Shown one piece after another: positions 42,190-51,030 of a DNA stretch of 57,145 bases (within the stretch, counting starts at the first letter, position 1; each line of letters starts with the position of its first letter). The position numbers and the translations under genes were made by a program. Under the pieces are notes generated by a model that made no database searches, was not told the DNA's origin, and saw only the letters and a list, made by a program, of their open reading frames with translations. Source of the DNA: Peribacillus simplex (GTDB lineage: Bacteria; Bacillota; Bacilli; Bacillales; DSM-1321). The stretch covers positions 1 to 57,145 of the forward strand of contig NZ_FTMX01000016.1 in the NCBI RefSeq assembly GCF_900156045.1. The letters run 5' to 3'.

Positions 42190-42927
42190 ATGAAAGCAGG
42201 AACATTAAGACAGATTTTGCTTATAACCGACGGATGTTCAAATCATGGTGAGGAACCATCTGCCATGGCTGAATTAGCAAGGGAACAAGGCATAACCATC
42301 AATGTCATAGGTGTCATGGAAAATGATGTGATAGATGAAAAGGGGCTTAAGGAAATTGAGAAGATTGCTGGTTCTGGAGGTGGCGTAAGTCAAATAGTCT
42401 ATGCTCAGCAGTTGTCCCAAACCGTCCAAATGGTGACCCAAAAGGCAATGACCCAAACTATACAGGGAGTTATCAATCGTGAACTTCAACAAATACTTGG
42501 AGATTCAAAAACGATGGAGGATCTTCCGCCGGATAAACGAGGAGAAGTGATGGAGGTGGTCGATGAGCTTGGGGAAACAAGCAAGCTCGAAGTACTGATT
42601 CTTGTTGATACAAGTGCAAGCATGAAACATAAGCTGCCTACAGTAAAAGATTCCTTATTAGATCTTTCCCTTAGTATGAATGCAAGGATGGGTGACAGCC
42701 GTTTTTCCGTATTCGTATTTCCTGGGAAAAGAAATGATGTTGAAAAGTTGCTGGATTGGACCCCGAACCTTGAAGCCTTGACGGCAACTTTTCCTAAGCT
42801 TAGTACAGGGGGACTCACTCCGACAGGTCCAGCCATTCGTGAAGCTTTGACATATTTCAATAAAAAACGTTCATTGAGGGGATTGTTATCACATGATGAT
42901 GAACAATACTTTGAGGAATCAATGTAA
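42190..42927 (+). CDS. yabS: VWA-domain protein YabS
   Basis: 245-residue protein with von Willebrand A-like character. A Rossmann-type start (LRQILLITDGCSNHGE) is followed by a second half with a MIDAS DxSxS (LVDTSASMKHKLP) and TGGLTPTGPAIREAL. VWA domains bind partners through a divalent metal. In B. subtilis yabS is a mother-cell sporulation gene of unknown role. AGGAAGGGAG precedes ATG 42190. The end overlaps yabT by 35 nt, so the proteins may cooperate. Confidence 0.9.
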   Translation: MKAGTLRQILLITDGCSNHGEEPSAMAELAREQGITINVIGVMENDVIDEKGLKEIEKIAGSGGGVSQIVYAQQLSQTVQMVTQKAMTQTIQGVINRELQQILGDSKTMEDLPPDKRGEVMEVVDELGETSKLEVLILVDTSASMKHKLPTVKDSLLDLSLSMNARMGDSRFSVFVFPGKRNDVEKLLDWTPNLEALTATFPKLSTGGLTPTGPAIREALTYFNKKRSLRGLLSHDDEQYFEESM

Positions 42928-43891
42928 ACTCCTGCCTGGCAGTTTGGTCACTGGAAAATGGAATAAAAATCAGTACAAAATAATTAAGGAATTGGGGTGT
43001 GGAGCGAACGGGATCGTCTATTTGGTTGAAAGCGGAAATCGTCATTATGCTTTAAAGCTCAGTGATAATGGGACGTCCATTATTTCGGAGATGAATATCC
43101 TAAAATCCTTTTCAAAGGTCCAGGGGTCTACCCTTGGACCTTCCTTTTTGGAAGCGGATGATTTTATGAAAACAGGAAAGCAGCTCCCTTTTTATGTCAT
43201 GGAATATATCCACGGACACGATTTTTTGCGTTTCATCGATAAAAAAGGGTCATCGTGGATTGGAGTCTTAATGCTTCAGCTTTTAACAAGCTTGTCTGCC
43301 TTGCATACCAATGGCTGGGTGTTCGGGGATTTAAAACCTGAGAATTTGATTGTGACTTCACCAGCCTATAAGGTACGGTGCGTGGATGTTGGCGGAACCA
43401 CCTTAATCGGGAGATCTGTTAAAGAATTCACTGAGTTTTTTGACAGGGGTTACTGGGGACTTGGATCAAGAAGGGCCGATCCGCAATATGACTTGTTCGC
43501 TGTGGCGATGATTATAATAAATTCAGCCTATCCTGGACGTTTCCACAAGAAAGGGGAGGGGTATAGACTGCTTAACGACCTTATTAAGCAGAAAAAGGAA
43601 TTGCACCCATATAGAAAGATGTTGGATAAGGCGCTCCGCGGGCAGTATGATTCAGCCCTTCAAATGCGGGAGGATCTCGTCATGGTTCTAAGTAAGCAAA
43701 ATCATTCAAAGAAAAAGAGCTCGACTCAGGCAGCGATGGGTCAGCGACATACAATGCAACCTGCAACGAGACAGGCAAGAAGGTCCCAAAACCATTCAAA
43801 AAAGAAAAGTGGCGGTTTTTTTGAAACTTTTTTGCTGGTTGCCATCATATCGATGCTCTATGTTCTATACATATATGAACAGTTGTTATGA
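42893..43891 (+). CDS. yabT: Hanks-type Ser/Thr kinase YabT
   Basis: 332-residue protein kinase. The Gly-rich loop is ELGCGANGIVYLV, the ATP lysine is in YALKLSD, and the catalytic loop is FGDLKPENL. The usual DFG is DVGG. A basic, Ser/Lys-rich linker (KKKSS, QNHSKKKSGG) resembles the DNA-binding region of B. subtilis YabT. One C-terminal membrane span (about 308-331) lies at the extreme end, with no extracellular domain. YabT phosphorylates RecA, AbrB and other targets during sporulation. ATG 42893 lies inside yabS. Confidence 0.94.
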   Translation: MMMNNTLRNQCKLLPGSLVTGKWNKNQYKIIKELGCGANGIVYLVESGNRHYALKLSDNGTSIISEMNILKSFSKVQGSTLGPSFLEADDFMKTGKQLPFYVMEYIHGHDFLRFIDKKGSSWIGVLMLQLLTSLSALHTNGWVFGDLKPENLIVTSPAYKVRCVDVGGTTLIGRSVKEFTEFFDRGYWGLGSRRADPQYDLFAVAMIIINSAYPGRFHKKGEGYRLLNDLIKQKKELHPYRKMLDKALRGQYDSALQMREDLVMVLSKQNHSKKKSSTQAAMGQRHTMQPATRQARRSQNHSKKKSGGFFETFLLVAIISMLYVLYIYEQLL

Positions 43892-43984
43892 TATAGTTAT
43901 TAGGTGAATGCAATGGAATAGTTGAAACCATTTCATGATTGAATCGTATAAAACTAATGCCTGTCCATAAAGAAGGAAGATTGT

Positions 43985-45379
43985 ATGTTAAAGGAAAAAG
44001 TTCTGAGCACCATTTATAGAAACGAATTGATTAAGGAACACTCGAAGTTGCTAATAGGCGTTTCCGGAGGACCGGACTCAATGGTGCTTCTCCATATCCT
44101 TAAGGAAATTCAACCTCTTTTTCATTACGAGATGATCGTTGCAAGTGTTGACCATATGTTTCGTGGTGAAGAATCCTATGAGGATTACAAATATGTCGAG
44201 CATATATGTGAACGGTGGGGCATTACATTCGAGGGAAGAAGGATTGATGTTCCTGCCCGGATGGAGCAGACGGGGGAAAGTTCACAAATTACGTCAAGAA
44301 AGTTGCGTTTTGCTTTTTATGAAGAAATGATGGATAAGCATCAAGCCTCCACGCTTGTCCTGGGGCATCATGGGGATGATCAAATAGAAACGATGCTCAT
44401 GCGCTTAACAAGAGGGGCGACAGGTAAGGCAAGAGCGGGTATTCCCATAAAGAGGCGGTTCCATACCGGAAATCTGATCAGGCCTTTTCTTGAGATCACG
44501 AAAAGCCAAATAATCGAATACGCGGGCCTTCATAATATTAAACCAAGGTTTGATCCGAGCAATGAAACGGATGTCTATGCAAGAAATCGTTTTAGACATG
44601 AAGTCCTTCCATTTTTAAAGAAAGAAAATAGAAAGGTTCATGAGCATTTTCAACGATTCAGTGAAGAGCTTTATGAAGATGAAGAGTTTTTTTTGAAAAT
44701 GGTTTCAAGCAAAATGTCCGAGGTTTGGATCCGACAGGATAAAGATCAAGCGGTTATTCTGATTGATAAGGTTCTCGCGATGCCTAAACCTTTACAAAGA
44801 AGGGCGATTCAACTAATATTAAACTATCTTTATTTGGAGAGACCTTCATCGCTTTCGGCATTACATATTGACCAACTTTTAGTTTTGTTTTTGAATCCTC
44901 AACCATCTGCAGAATTGCATCTTCCGGAGGGCCTTATTGCGGAAAAATCATATCAAACTTGCACTTTTAGATTTTTTCGGCAAAAAAGCCTTAAATATTC
45001 CCTTAATTTACAAATTCCCGGTGAGACTATTCTTCCGAATGGATATAAGATTAAAGCGCACTATATAAAAGAAGAAATTCCGGTACTTAGAGGAAATCAT
45101 TCTTTTATTCTTCCCGAATCAGCTGTTCAGTTTCCTCTTACAGTCCGAACCAGGAATGAAGGCGAACGGATGGCCGTCAAGGGATTGGGTGGAACTAAAA
45201 AGTTAAAGGATATTTTTATCAATGAAAAGATCCCGATGCTAGAAAGAAATGTGTGGCCGGTCATCATCGATCAAACGGGAACGGCCATTTGGCTACCTGG
45301 TTTAAAGAAATCGAATATTGAGCCGGATATAATTTCTGATGAAAAATCTTTAATCTACTTAGAATATAAAAAAGCTTAA
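43985..45379 (+). CDS. tilS: tRNA(Ile)-lysidine synthase
   Basis: 464-residue ATP-PPi synthetase that converts C34 of the CAU tRNA(Ile) to lysidine, enabling AUA decoding. The PP-loop SGGPDS is at residues 27-32, with HHGDDQIETMLMRL and RFDPSNE further on. The C-terminal tRNA-recognition domain (about 380-464) has RNEGERMAVKGLGGTKKLKD. AAGAAGGAAG precedes ATG 43985. It lies 26 bp before hprT, and the pair precede ftsH as in all Bacilli. Confidence 0.97.
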   Translation: MLKEKVLSTIYRNELIKEHSKLLIGVSGGPDSMVLLHILKEIQPLFHYEMIVASVDHMFRGEESYEDYKYVEHICERWGITFEGRRIDVPARMEQTGESSQITSRKLRFAFYEEMMDKHQASTLVLGHHGDDQIETMLMRLTRGATGKARAGIPIKRRFHTGNLIRPFLEITKSQIIEYAGLHNIKPRFDPSNETDVYARNRFRHEVLPFLKKENRKVHEHFQRFSEELYEDEEFFLKMVSSKMSEVWIRQDKDQAVILIDKVLAMPKPLQRRAIQLILNYLYLERPSSLSALHIDQLLVLFLNPQPSAELHLPEGLIAEKSYQTCTFRFFRQKSLKYSLNLQIPGETILPNGYKIKAHYIKEEIPVLRGNHSFILPESAVQFPLTVRTRNEGERMAVKGLGGTKKLKDIFINEKIPMLERNVWPVIIDQTGTAIWLPGLKKSNIEPDIISDEKSLIYLEYKKA

Positions 45380-45405
45380 TTCTTCTTGGGGGGCAATTAA
45401 TTACA

Positions 45406-45951
45406 ATGACCATGCAAAACGACATTGAAAAGGTTTTAATATCGGAGGAAGAACTTCAAAAAAAAATCAGGGAATTGGGTGCGCAGCTTGAAGCCGATTA
45501 CCAAGGTAAGTTCCCGTTGGCCATCGGAGTACTGAAAGGCGCCATGCCATTTATGTCAGATCTACTGAAACGTGTGGATACACATCTTGAAATGGACTTT
45601 ATGGATGTTTCAAGCTATGGTAACTCCACTGTATCTTCCGGTGAAGTGAAAATCATCAAAGATCTTGATACATCGGTTGAAGGCCGGGATATTTTAATCA
45701 TCGAAGATATTATCGACAGCGGTTTGACTCTTAGCTATCTTGCGGAACTTTTCCGTTATCGAAAAGCAAAATCAATTAAAATCGTTACCTTATTGGATAA
45801 ACCAACAGGCAGGAAAGCGGATATCACTCCGGATTATGCCGGTTTCATCGTTCCGGATGCATTTGTTGTCGGATATGGTCTTGATTTTGCCGAAAAGTAT
45901 CGTAATCTCCCGTATATTGGCATATTGAAGCCTGAAATTTACTCGAATTAA
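45406..45951 (+). CDS. hprT: Hypoxanthine phosphoribosyltransferase
   Basis: 181-residue purine salvage enzyme using PRPP to convert hypoxanthine and guanine to IMP and GMP. The PRPP loop is IIEDIIDSGLTL, the flexible loop is MDVSSYGNSTVSSGEVK, and the purine site is VPDAFVVGYGLDYAE-like (GYGLDFAEKYRNLPY). GGGGGG lies upstream of ATG 45406, with a second in-frame ATG 6 nt later. In B. subtilis TilS and HprT together control ftsH transcription. Confidence 0.97.
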   Translation: MTMQNDIEKVLISEEELQKKIRELGAQLEADYQGKFPLAIGVLKGAMPFMSDLLKRVDTHLEMDFMDVSSYGNSTVSSGEVKIIKDLDTSVEGRDILIIEDIIDSGLTLSYLAELFRYRKAKSIKIVTLLDKPTGRKADITPDYAGFIVPDAFVVGYGLDFAEKYRNLPYIGILKPEIYSN

Positions 45952-46001
45952 TCGTACCTGTTTGAAAGAGAAGACCAGATAAAAACAGCGGTGTTAAATT
46001 A

Positions 46002-46031
46002 TTGTAATTCATTAATTTTGTATGATAGTAT
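46002..46031 (+). promoter_or_regulatory. Candidate ftsH promoter
   Basis: TTGTAA (46002-46007), 18-bp spacer, TAGTAT (46026-46031), upstream of the GGGAGGAGG of ftsH. Confidence 0.5.
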
Positions 46032-46068
46032 TTACTATAGTTTGTTTACCCGTGGGAGGAGGTAAGGG

Positions 46069-48129
46069 ATGAATCGGATCTTCCGTAATACCATATTTTA
46101 TTTACTGATCTTTTTGGTCATCATTGGGATTGTAAGCATTTTTAATAATAACAATGAACCAACGGAGAAAATGACCCAAGATGAATTCTATAAGCATTTG
46201 GAGAATGGGGATGTTACTGCACTGACGATGCAGCCCGAAAGCAGTGTATTTGAAATCACAGGAAAGCTCAAAGGTTATGAGGAAAACAAATTCTTTGTGA
46301 CGTACGTGCCTTTCAGTGAATATTCTCAAAGTAGAATCAATGATGCCGTAACCAAGTTGGATAAGGACATCATCACTGTGGAACCTCCAGAAAAAACAAG
46401 TGGCTGGGTGACATTTTTCACTTCCATCATTCCATTTGTAATCATTTTTATCCTCTTCTTCTTTTTACTTAACCAAGCTCAGGGCGGCGGTGGTGGCCGC
46501 GTCATGAACTTCGGGAAAAGTAAGGCGAAATTGTATAATGATGATAAGAAAAAAGTGCGCTTCAATGATGTTGCCGGAGCGGACGAAGAAAAGCAGGAAC
46601 TTGTCGAGGTTGTTGAATTCTTGAAAGATCCTCGCAAATTTGCCGAGCTTGGAGCCCGTATTCCTAAAGGGGTACTTTTAGTTGGACCTCCTGGTACAGG
46701 TAAAACTTTACTTGCACGAGCAGTGGCTGGTGAAGCCGGAACTCCTTTCTTCTCAATCAGTGGTTCTGATTTTGTTGAAATGTTTGTGGGTGTCGGTGCA
46801 TCCCGTGTTCGTGACCTGTTTGAAAATGCTAAGAAGAATGCACCATGTATCATCTTTATCGATGAAATTGATGCAGTCGGACGTCAACGTGGCGCAGGTC
46901 TTGGTGGCGGTCACGATGAACGTGAACAGACATTGAACCAACTATTGGTTGAAATGGATGGTTTCGGTGGTAATGAAGGAATCATAATCATCGCCGCGAC
47001 TAACCGTGCTGATGTATTGGATCCGGCATTATTGCGTCCAGGACGTTTTGACCGTCAAATAACGGTAGGCCGTCCTGATGTTAAGGGCCGTGAAGAAGTT
47101 CTGAAAGTGCATGCACGCAATAAACCTTTAGCAGAAACAGTCGATTTGAAAGCGATCGCTCAGCGTACTCCAGGATTTTCTGGTGCAGATCTTGAAAACT
47201 TACTGAATGAAGCGGCGCTAGTAGCTGCCCGTCAAGATAAGAAGAAGATCGACATGTCCGATTTGGATGAAGCTTCGGATCGCGTCATCGCTGGACCGGC
47301 CAAGAAAACCCGTGTCATTTCCAAAAAGGAAAGAAATATCGTGGCGTGGCATGAAGCAGGCCATACCATTATTGGATTGGTTCTGGATGATGCCGAGGTC
47401 GTTCATAAAGTTACGATCGTCCCTCGTGGTCAAGCTGGCGGTTATGCAGTTATGCTGCCGAAAGAAGATCGTTTCTTCATGACGGAACCTGAGCTTAAAG
47501 ATAAAATCGTAGGTCTATTGGGTGGCCGTGTAGCCGAAGAAGTTACATTCGGAGAAGTGAGTACCGGTGCGCATAACGACTTCCAACGTGCAACGGGCAT
47601 AGCTCGGAGCATGGTTATGGAATATGGCATGAGTAAACTCGGACCACTTCAATTCGGTAATTCACAAGGTCAGGTCTTCCTAGGCCGGGATTTCAACAAT
47701 GATCAAAACTATTCGGATGCAATAGCATATGAAATTGATCTTGAAATTCAACGTATCATCAAGGAAGCTTACGAAAGATGTAAGACGATTCTTACTGAAA
47801 ATCGTGAAAAACTTGATTTGGTTGCAAAAACCCTGCTTGAAGTGGAAACACTTGATGCTGAACAAATCAAAAGTTTATTCCATAATGGTAAATTGCCGGA
47901 ACGGGATTATACAGCCCTTAATGGGAATTTAACCACTGATGAGAATGTCAAGGTTAACATCAATACGAAGAAGGAAGAAAAAGAGGCCTTATTAGATCCA
48001 TTGGATAAGAGAGGACCTGAGGACCTTGAAATAACGGAGGAAGGATTGAATACCCCTCCAATCAAAGAAGGTGCGCCTCAAGATCAGCCGCTTTCCTTCC
48101 CGAACGAAGATGACAATAAAAAGTCTTAA
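46069..48129 (+). CDS. ftsH: ATP-dependent zinc metalloprotease FtsH
   Basis: 686-residue membrane AAA+ protease. Two membrane spans (about 5-24 and 108-130) flank an extracytoplasmic loop. The ATPase has Walker A GPPGTGKT (206-213), Walker B IIFIDEID and the aromatic pore loop FVEMFVGVG. The zinc site HEAGH is at 428-432. It degrades membrane proteins and regulators such as Spo0E. The C-terminal tail beyond about residue 600 is acidic and low in complexity, making the protein about 50 residues longer than B. subtilis FtsH. Confidence 0.98.
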   Translation: MNRIFRNTIFYLLIFLVIIGIVSIFNNNNEPTEKMTQDEFYKHLENGDVTALTMQPESSVFEITGKLKGYEENKFFVTYVPFSEYSQSRINDAVTKLDKDIITVEPPEKTSGWVTFFTSIIPFVIIFILFFFLLNQAQGGGGGRVMNFGKSKAKLYNDDKKKVRFNDVAGADEEKQELVEVVEFLKDPRKFAELGARIPKGVLLVGPPGTGKTLLARAVAGEAGTPFFSISGSDFVEMFVGVGASRVRDLFENAKKNAPCIIFIDEIDAVGRQRGAGLGGGHDEREQTLNQLLVEMDGFGGNEGIIIIAATNRADVLDPALLRPGRFDRQITVGRPDVKGREEVLKVHARNKPLAETVDLKAIAQRTPGFSGADLENLLNEAALVAARQDKKKIDMSDLDEASDRVIAGPAKKTRVISKKERNIVAWHEAGHTIIGLVLDDAEVVHKVTIVPRGQAGGYAVMLPKEDRFFMTEPELKDKIVGLLGGRVAEEVTFGEVSTGAHNDFQRATGIARSMVMEYGMSKLGPLQFGNSQGQVFLGRDFNNDQNYSDAIAYEIDLEIQRIIKEAYERCKTILTENREKLDLVAKTLLEVETLDAEQIKSLFHNGKLPERDYTALNGNLTTDENVKVNINTKKEEKEALLDPLDKRGPEDLEITEEGLNTPPIKEGAPQDQPLSFPNEDDNKKS

Positions 48130-48142
48130 GTTGACTGAATTC

Positions 48143-48175
48143 AAAAGGGTATTTCCGCCTCGGAAATACCCTTTT
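48143..48175 (+). terminator. ftsH terminator
   Basis: AAAAGGGTATTTCCG and CGGAAATACCCTTTT form a perfect 15-bp stem with a CCT loop. Confidence 0.93.
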
Positions 48176-48297
48176 CTTAACTCTTGAATTAATTATGATG
48201 AATTTTCTGTGGAACCTTTCGAAAAGTGCGACTAATAGCGTGGTAAAATAACAGTGTGGTATGATGTTGGAGAATAATTTACCGGAGTGATGAAACG

Positions 48298-49077
48298 ATG
48301 ATTTTTGTATTGGATGTTGGGAATACGAATACTGTATTAGGCGTATACGATGAAGATATTTTAAAATATCATTGGCGAATTGAGACTAACCGTCACAAGA
48401 CAGAAGATGAGTATGGAATGGTCATAAAGTCTTTGCTGCAACATGAAGATCTTTCGTTTGATCAATTTGATGGAATCATCATTTCTTCGGTAGTTCCGCC
48501 AATTATGTTTGCGCTTGAACGCATGTGCAAAAAATACTTTGGTATTAAACCGCTTATAGTTGGACCTGGAATAAAAACTGGCTTGAATATTAAATACGAA
48601 AATCCGCGTGAGGTGGGTGCGGACCGAATCGTTAATGCCGTTGCAGGCATTCAGGAATATGGAAGCCCTCTCATTATCGTGGACTTTGGCACGGCAACTA
48701 CATATTGCTATATAAATGAGGATAAACAATACATGGGCGGAGCCATTGCTCCGGGGATAAATATTTCTACTGAGGCACTTTATTCAAAGGCGGCCAAACT
48801 TCCAAGAATAGAAATCAGCCGGCCAGAGGGGATTATTGGGAAAAATACGGTGTCCGCCATGCAGTCTGGTATTTTGTATGGGTATGTTGGACAGGTAGAA
48901 GGAATCGTTAATCGAATTAAGGCGCAAAGTAATTTAGAACCAACGGTAATAGCAACGGGTGGATTGGCTACCTTAATTGCCAATGAGTCTACTGTGATTG
49001 ACGTAGTGGAGCCATTTTTGACCTTGAAGGGGTTGCAGTTGATTTATAAACGTAATCGTGAGCAAGTGAAGAAGTAA
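48298..49077 (+). CDS. coaX: Type III pantothenate kinase
   Basis: 259-residue ASKHA-fold kinase catalysing the first step of CoA synthesis, ATP-dependent phosphorylation of pantothenate. The phosphate loops are LDVGNTNTVLGVY and VDFGTATTY; VSSVVPPIMFALE, GADRIVNAVAG and the GGAIAPGI segment are conserved. GGAGTGATG precedes ATG 48298. It heads the coaX-hslO-yacD group, and hslO follows after 26 bp. Confidence 0.97.
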   Translation: MIFVLDVGNTNTVLGVYDEDILKYHWRIETNRHKTEDEYGMVIKSLLQHEDLSFDQFDGIIISSVVPPIMFALERMCKKYFGIKPLIVGPGIKTGLNIKYENPREVGADRIVNAVAGIQEYGSPLIIVDFGTATTYCYINEDKQYMGGAIAPGINISTEALYSKAAKLPRIEISRPEGIIGKNTVSAMQSGILYGYVGQVEGIVNRIKAQSNLEPTVIATGGLATLIANESTVIDVVEPFLTLKGLQLIYKRNREQVKK

Positions 49078-49103
49078 CAAAAAGCATGAAAGGAGCAAAA
49101 TAA

Positions 49104-49985
49104 ATGAAGGATTATCTAATAAAGGCATTAGGTTATGAAGGACAGGTTCGGGCATATGCTGTTTCAACAACAGACACGGTAGGTGAAGCCCAGCGGCGCC
49201 ATTATACATGGCCTACTGCTTCAGCTGCCCTTGGACGGGCGATGACGGCAGGCGTTATGATGGGCGGAATGTTAAAAGGTGAAGAAAAACTGACGATTAA
49301 AATCGAGGGCGGTGGACCGATTGGTTCCATCCTGGTCGACAGCAATGCAAAGGGGGAAGTCCGCGGATATGTCACTCACCCGCAAACCCACTTTGATTTG
49401 AATGAGCAAGGAAAGCTGGATGTAAGGAAAGCGGTGGGTACTGATGGATTGTTGACTGTTATCAAAGATATCGGTCTTCGTGATTACTTTTCAGGTCAGG
49501 TACCGCTTGTATCGGGAGAATTAGGTGAAGATTTCACTTATTACTTTGTTACTTCCGAACAGGTGCCTTCATCTGTGGGGGTTGGGGTCCTGGTGAATCC
49601 GGATAATTCAATCCTTGCAGCGGGTGGATTCATCATCCAGTTGATGCCTGGTACATCCGAAGATACGATTTCAAAAATCGAAAATCGACTAAGCACGATA
49701 ACGCCTGTTTCTAAGATGATTCAAAGCGGCATGACTCCTGAAGAAATCCTAACCGAAATTTTAGGTGAGGGCAATGTGGATATACTAGAAAAAATGGATG
49801 TCCAATTCTCCTGTCAATGTTCTAGGGAAAGAATTGCAAATGCATTGATTAGCCTGGGGCAAGCTGAGATTAGGGATATCATTGAGACAGAGGGACAAGC
49901 GGAGGCACATTGTCATTTTTGTAATCAGACCTACCAATTCTCGAAGGAAGAACTCGAGGAACTAGAAGCGGAAGCCAAAAAATAA
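49104..49985 (+). CDS. hslO: Redox-regulated chaperone Hsp33
   Basis: 293-residue Hsp33 holdase, which is activated when oxidation releases its zinc. The four ligands are Cys237 and Cys239 (CQC) and Cys270 and Cys273 (CHFC) near the C-terminus. The N-terminal substrate-binding domain has MTAGVMMGGMLKGEEKLT and IEGGGPIGSILVDSNA. AAAGGAGC precedes ATG 49104. Operon with coaX and yacD. Confidence 0.97.
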   Translation: MKDYLIKALGYEGQVRAYAVSTTDTVGEAQRRHYTWPTASAALGRAMTAGVMMGGMLKGEEKLTIKIEGGGPIGSILVDSNAKGEVRGYVTHPQTHFDLNEQGKLDVRKAVGTDGLLTVIKDIGLRDYFSGQVPLVSGELGEDFTYYFVTSEQVPSSVGVGVLVNPDNSILAAGGFIIQLMPGTSEDTISKIENRLSTITPVSKMIQSGMTPEEILTEILGEGNVDILEKMDVQFSCQCSRERIANALISLGQAEIRDIIETEGQAEAHCHFCNQTYQFSKEELEELEAEAKK

Positions 49986-50003
49986 TATACGGGGGATAAG
50001 GGT

Positions 50004-50900
50004 TTGCCAAAACAAAAGCTTCGGGCAATTATTGCTGCCCTTGCCTTGTTGAACCTATTGACTATCATTATCTTTGTCATAAAACCACTAATCATTTCAA
50101 AATCCGTCATCGGGGAAGAAACGGCCGCAAAGGTTGGATCCAAGGATATTTCCCGGGACGCATGGATTAATGAGCTCGAAAAAAGATATGGGGAAGATGT
50201 ACTTGAAGAAATGGTCGATAAAGAGGTCGTGAAACAGGCAGCTGAAAAATACAAAGTAAAAATTTCGGATGAAGAGCTTGATCGGGAACTTAAAATGATG
50301 AAAACGATGTATGGGACTGCCGGTCAGAACCTTAATAAAAGTAACGATCAACTGAGGCAGGAAATTCAGTCGAGTCTCCTCCTCGAGAAGCTCCTCACGA
50401 AGGACGTTTCGGTCTCCGAAACGGCAATGCGGAATCATTATGATAATAATAAGGATATCTACAGAATCCCTACTGCTTTCCATATTTCCCATATTACCTC
50501 ATCTACAAAAAAGCAAGCGGATCAAATTGTACGTGAACTGAAGAAAGGAGTCTCCTTTGATGTCTTGGCGATGGAAAAGTCCCTTGATGAATTCACTGCC
50601 AATCAAGGAGGGGACATGGGTTATATATCGCAGGATAACGAGCAAGTCTCCAAGGAGTACATTACCGCTGCCGAGAAATTGAAGGTAAAAAAGTGGAGTG
50701 ATCCGATTCAAACGGAAGAAGGCTGGGCCGTCATCTATCTGCATGAAAGAATAGAGGGCAAGCAGTATGAATATGAAGAAGTTAAAGACAAGATTCACCG
50801 TCAAATAGCTCTTGAACAGATTCAGGCACCGGTCTCAGGGAAAATTTTCTGGGACGAATTTGATGTAGAATGGTTTTATGGATCGAAAGAACAAAAGTAG
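50004..50900 (+). CDS. yacD: PrsA-like peptidyl-prolyl isomerase YacD
   Basis: 298-residue protein with an N-terminal signal anchor (about 7-30, LRAIIAALALLNLLTIIIFV), an SurA-like helical domain and a C-terminal parvulin PPIase domain (about 155-245; FHISHITSSTKKQAD and the GGDMGYISQDN motif). No lipobox cysteine is seen, unlike PrsA, so it is probably membrane-anchored on the outer face. The client is unknown. The start is TTG 50004 after GGGGGATAAGG. Confidence 0.9.
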   Translation: MPKQKLRAIIAALALLNLLTIIIFVIKPLIISKSVIGEETAAKVGSKDISRDAWINELEKRYGEDVLEEMVDKEVVKQAAEKYKVKISDEELDRELKMMKTMYGTAGQNLNKSNDQLRQEIQSSLLLEKLLTKDVSVSETAMRNHYDNNKDIYRIPTAFHISHITSSTKKQADQIVRELKKGVSFDVLAMEKSLDEFTANQGGDMGYISQDNEQVSKEYITAAEKLKVKKWSDPIQTEEGWAVIYLHERIEGKQYEYEEVKDKIHRQIALEQIQAPVSGKIFWDEFDVEWFYGSKEQK

Positions 50901-50943
50901 GTCAATGGTTGTGTGAGAAAATTTAGAATATAGTATATAATCA

Positions 50944-51007
50944 TTGACAATGAACCATAAAAACTGGTAACTTTAAATTTATAAAACCAATAAACATACT
51001 CGGTATT
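50944..51007 (+). promoter_or_regulatory. cysK promoter region with palindrome
   Basis: TTGACA (50944-50949), 18-bp spacer and a poor TAACTT (50968-50973). A short palindrome ATAC-TCG-GTAT lies at 50995-51005, downstream of the promoter and just before the ribosome-binding site. B. subtilis cysK is repressed by CymR; whether this site is a CymR operator is not clear from the sequence. Confidence 0.45.
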
Positions 51008-51030
51008 TGAAATGATAAGGAGTGGAGAAA

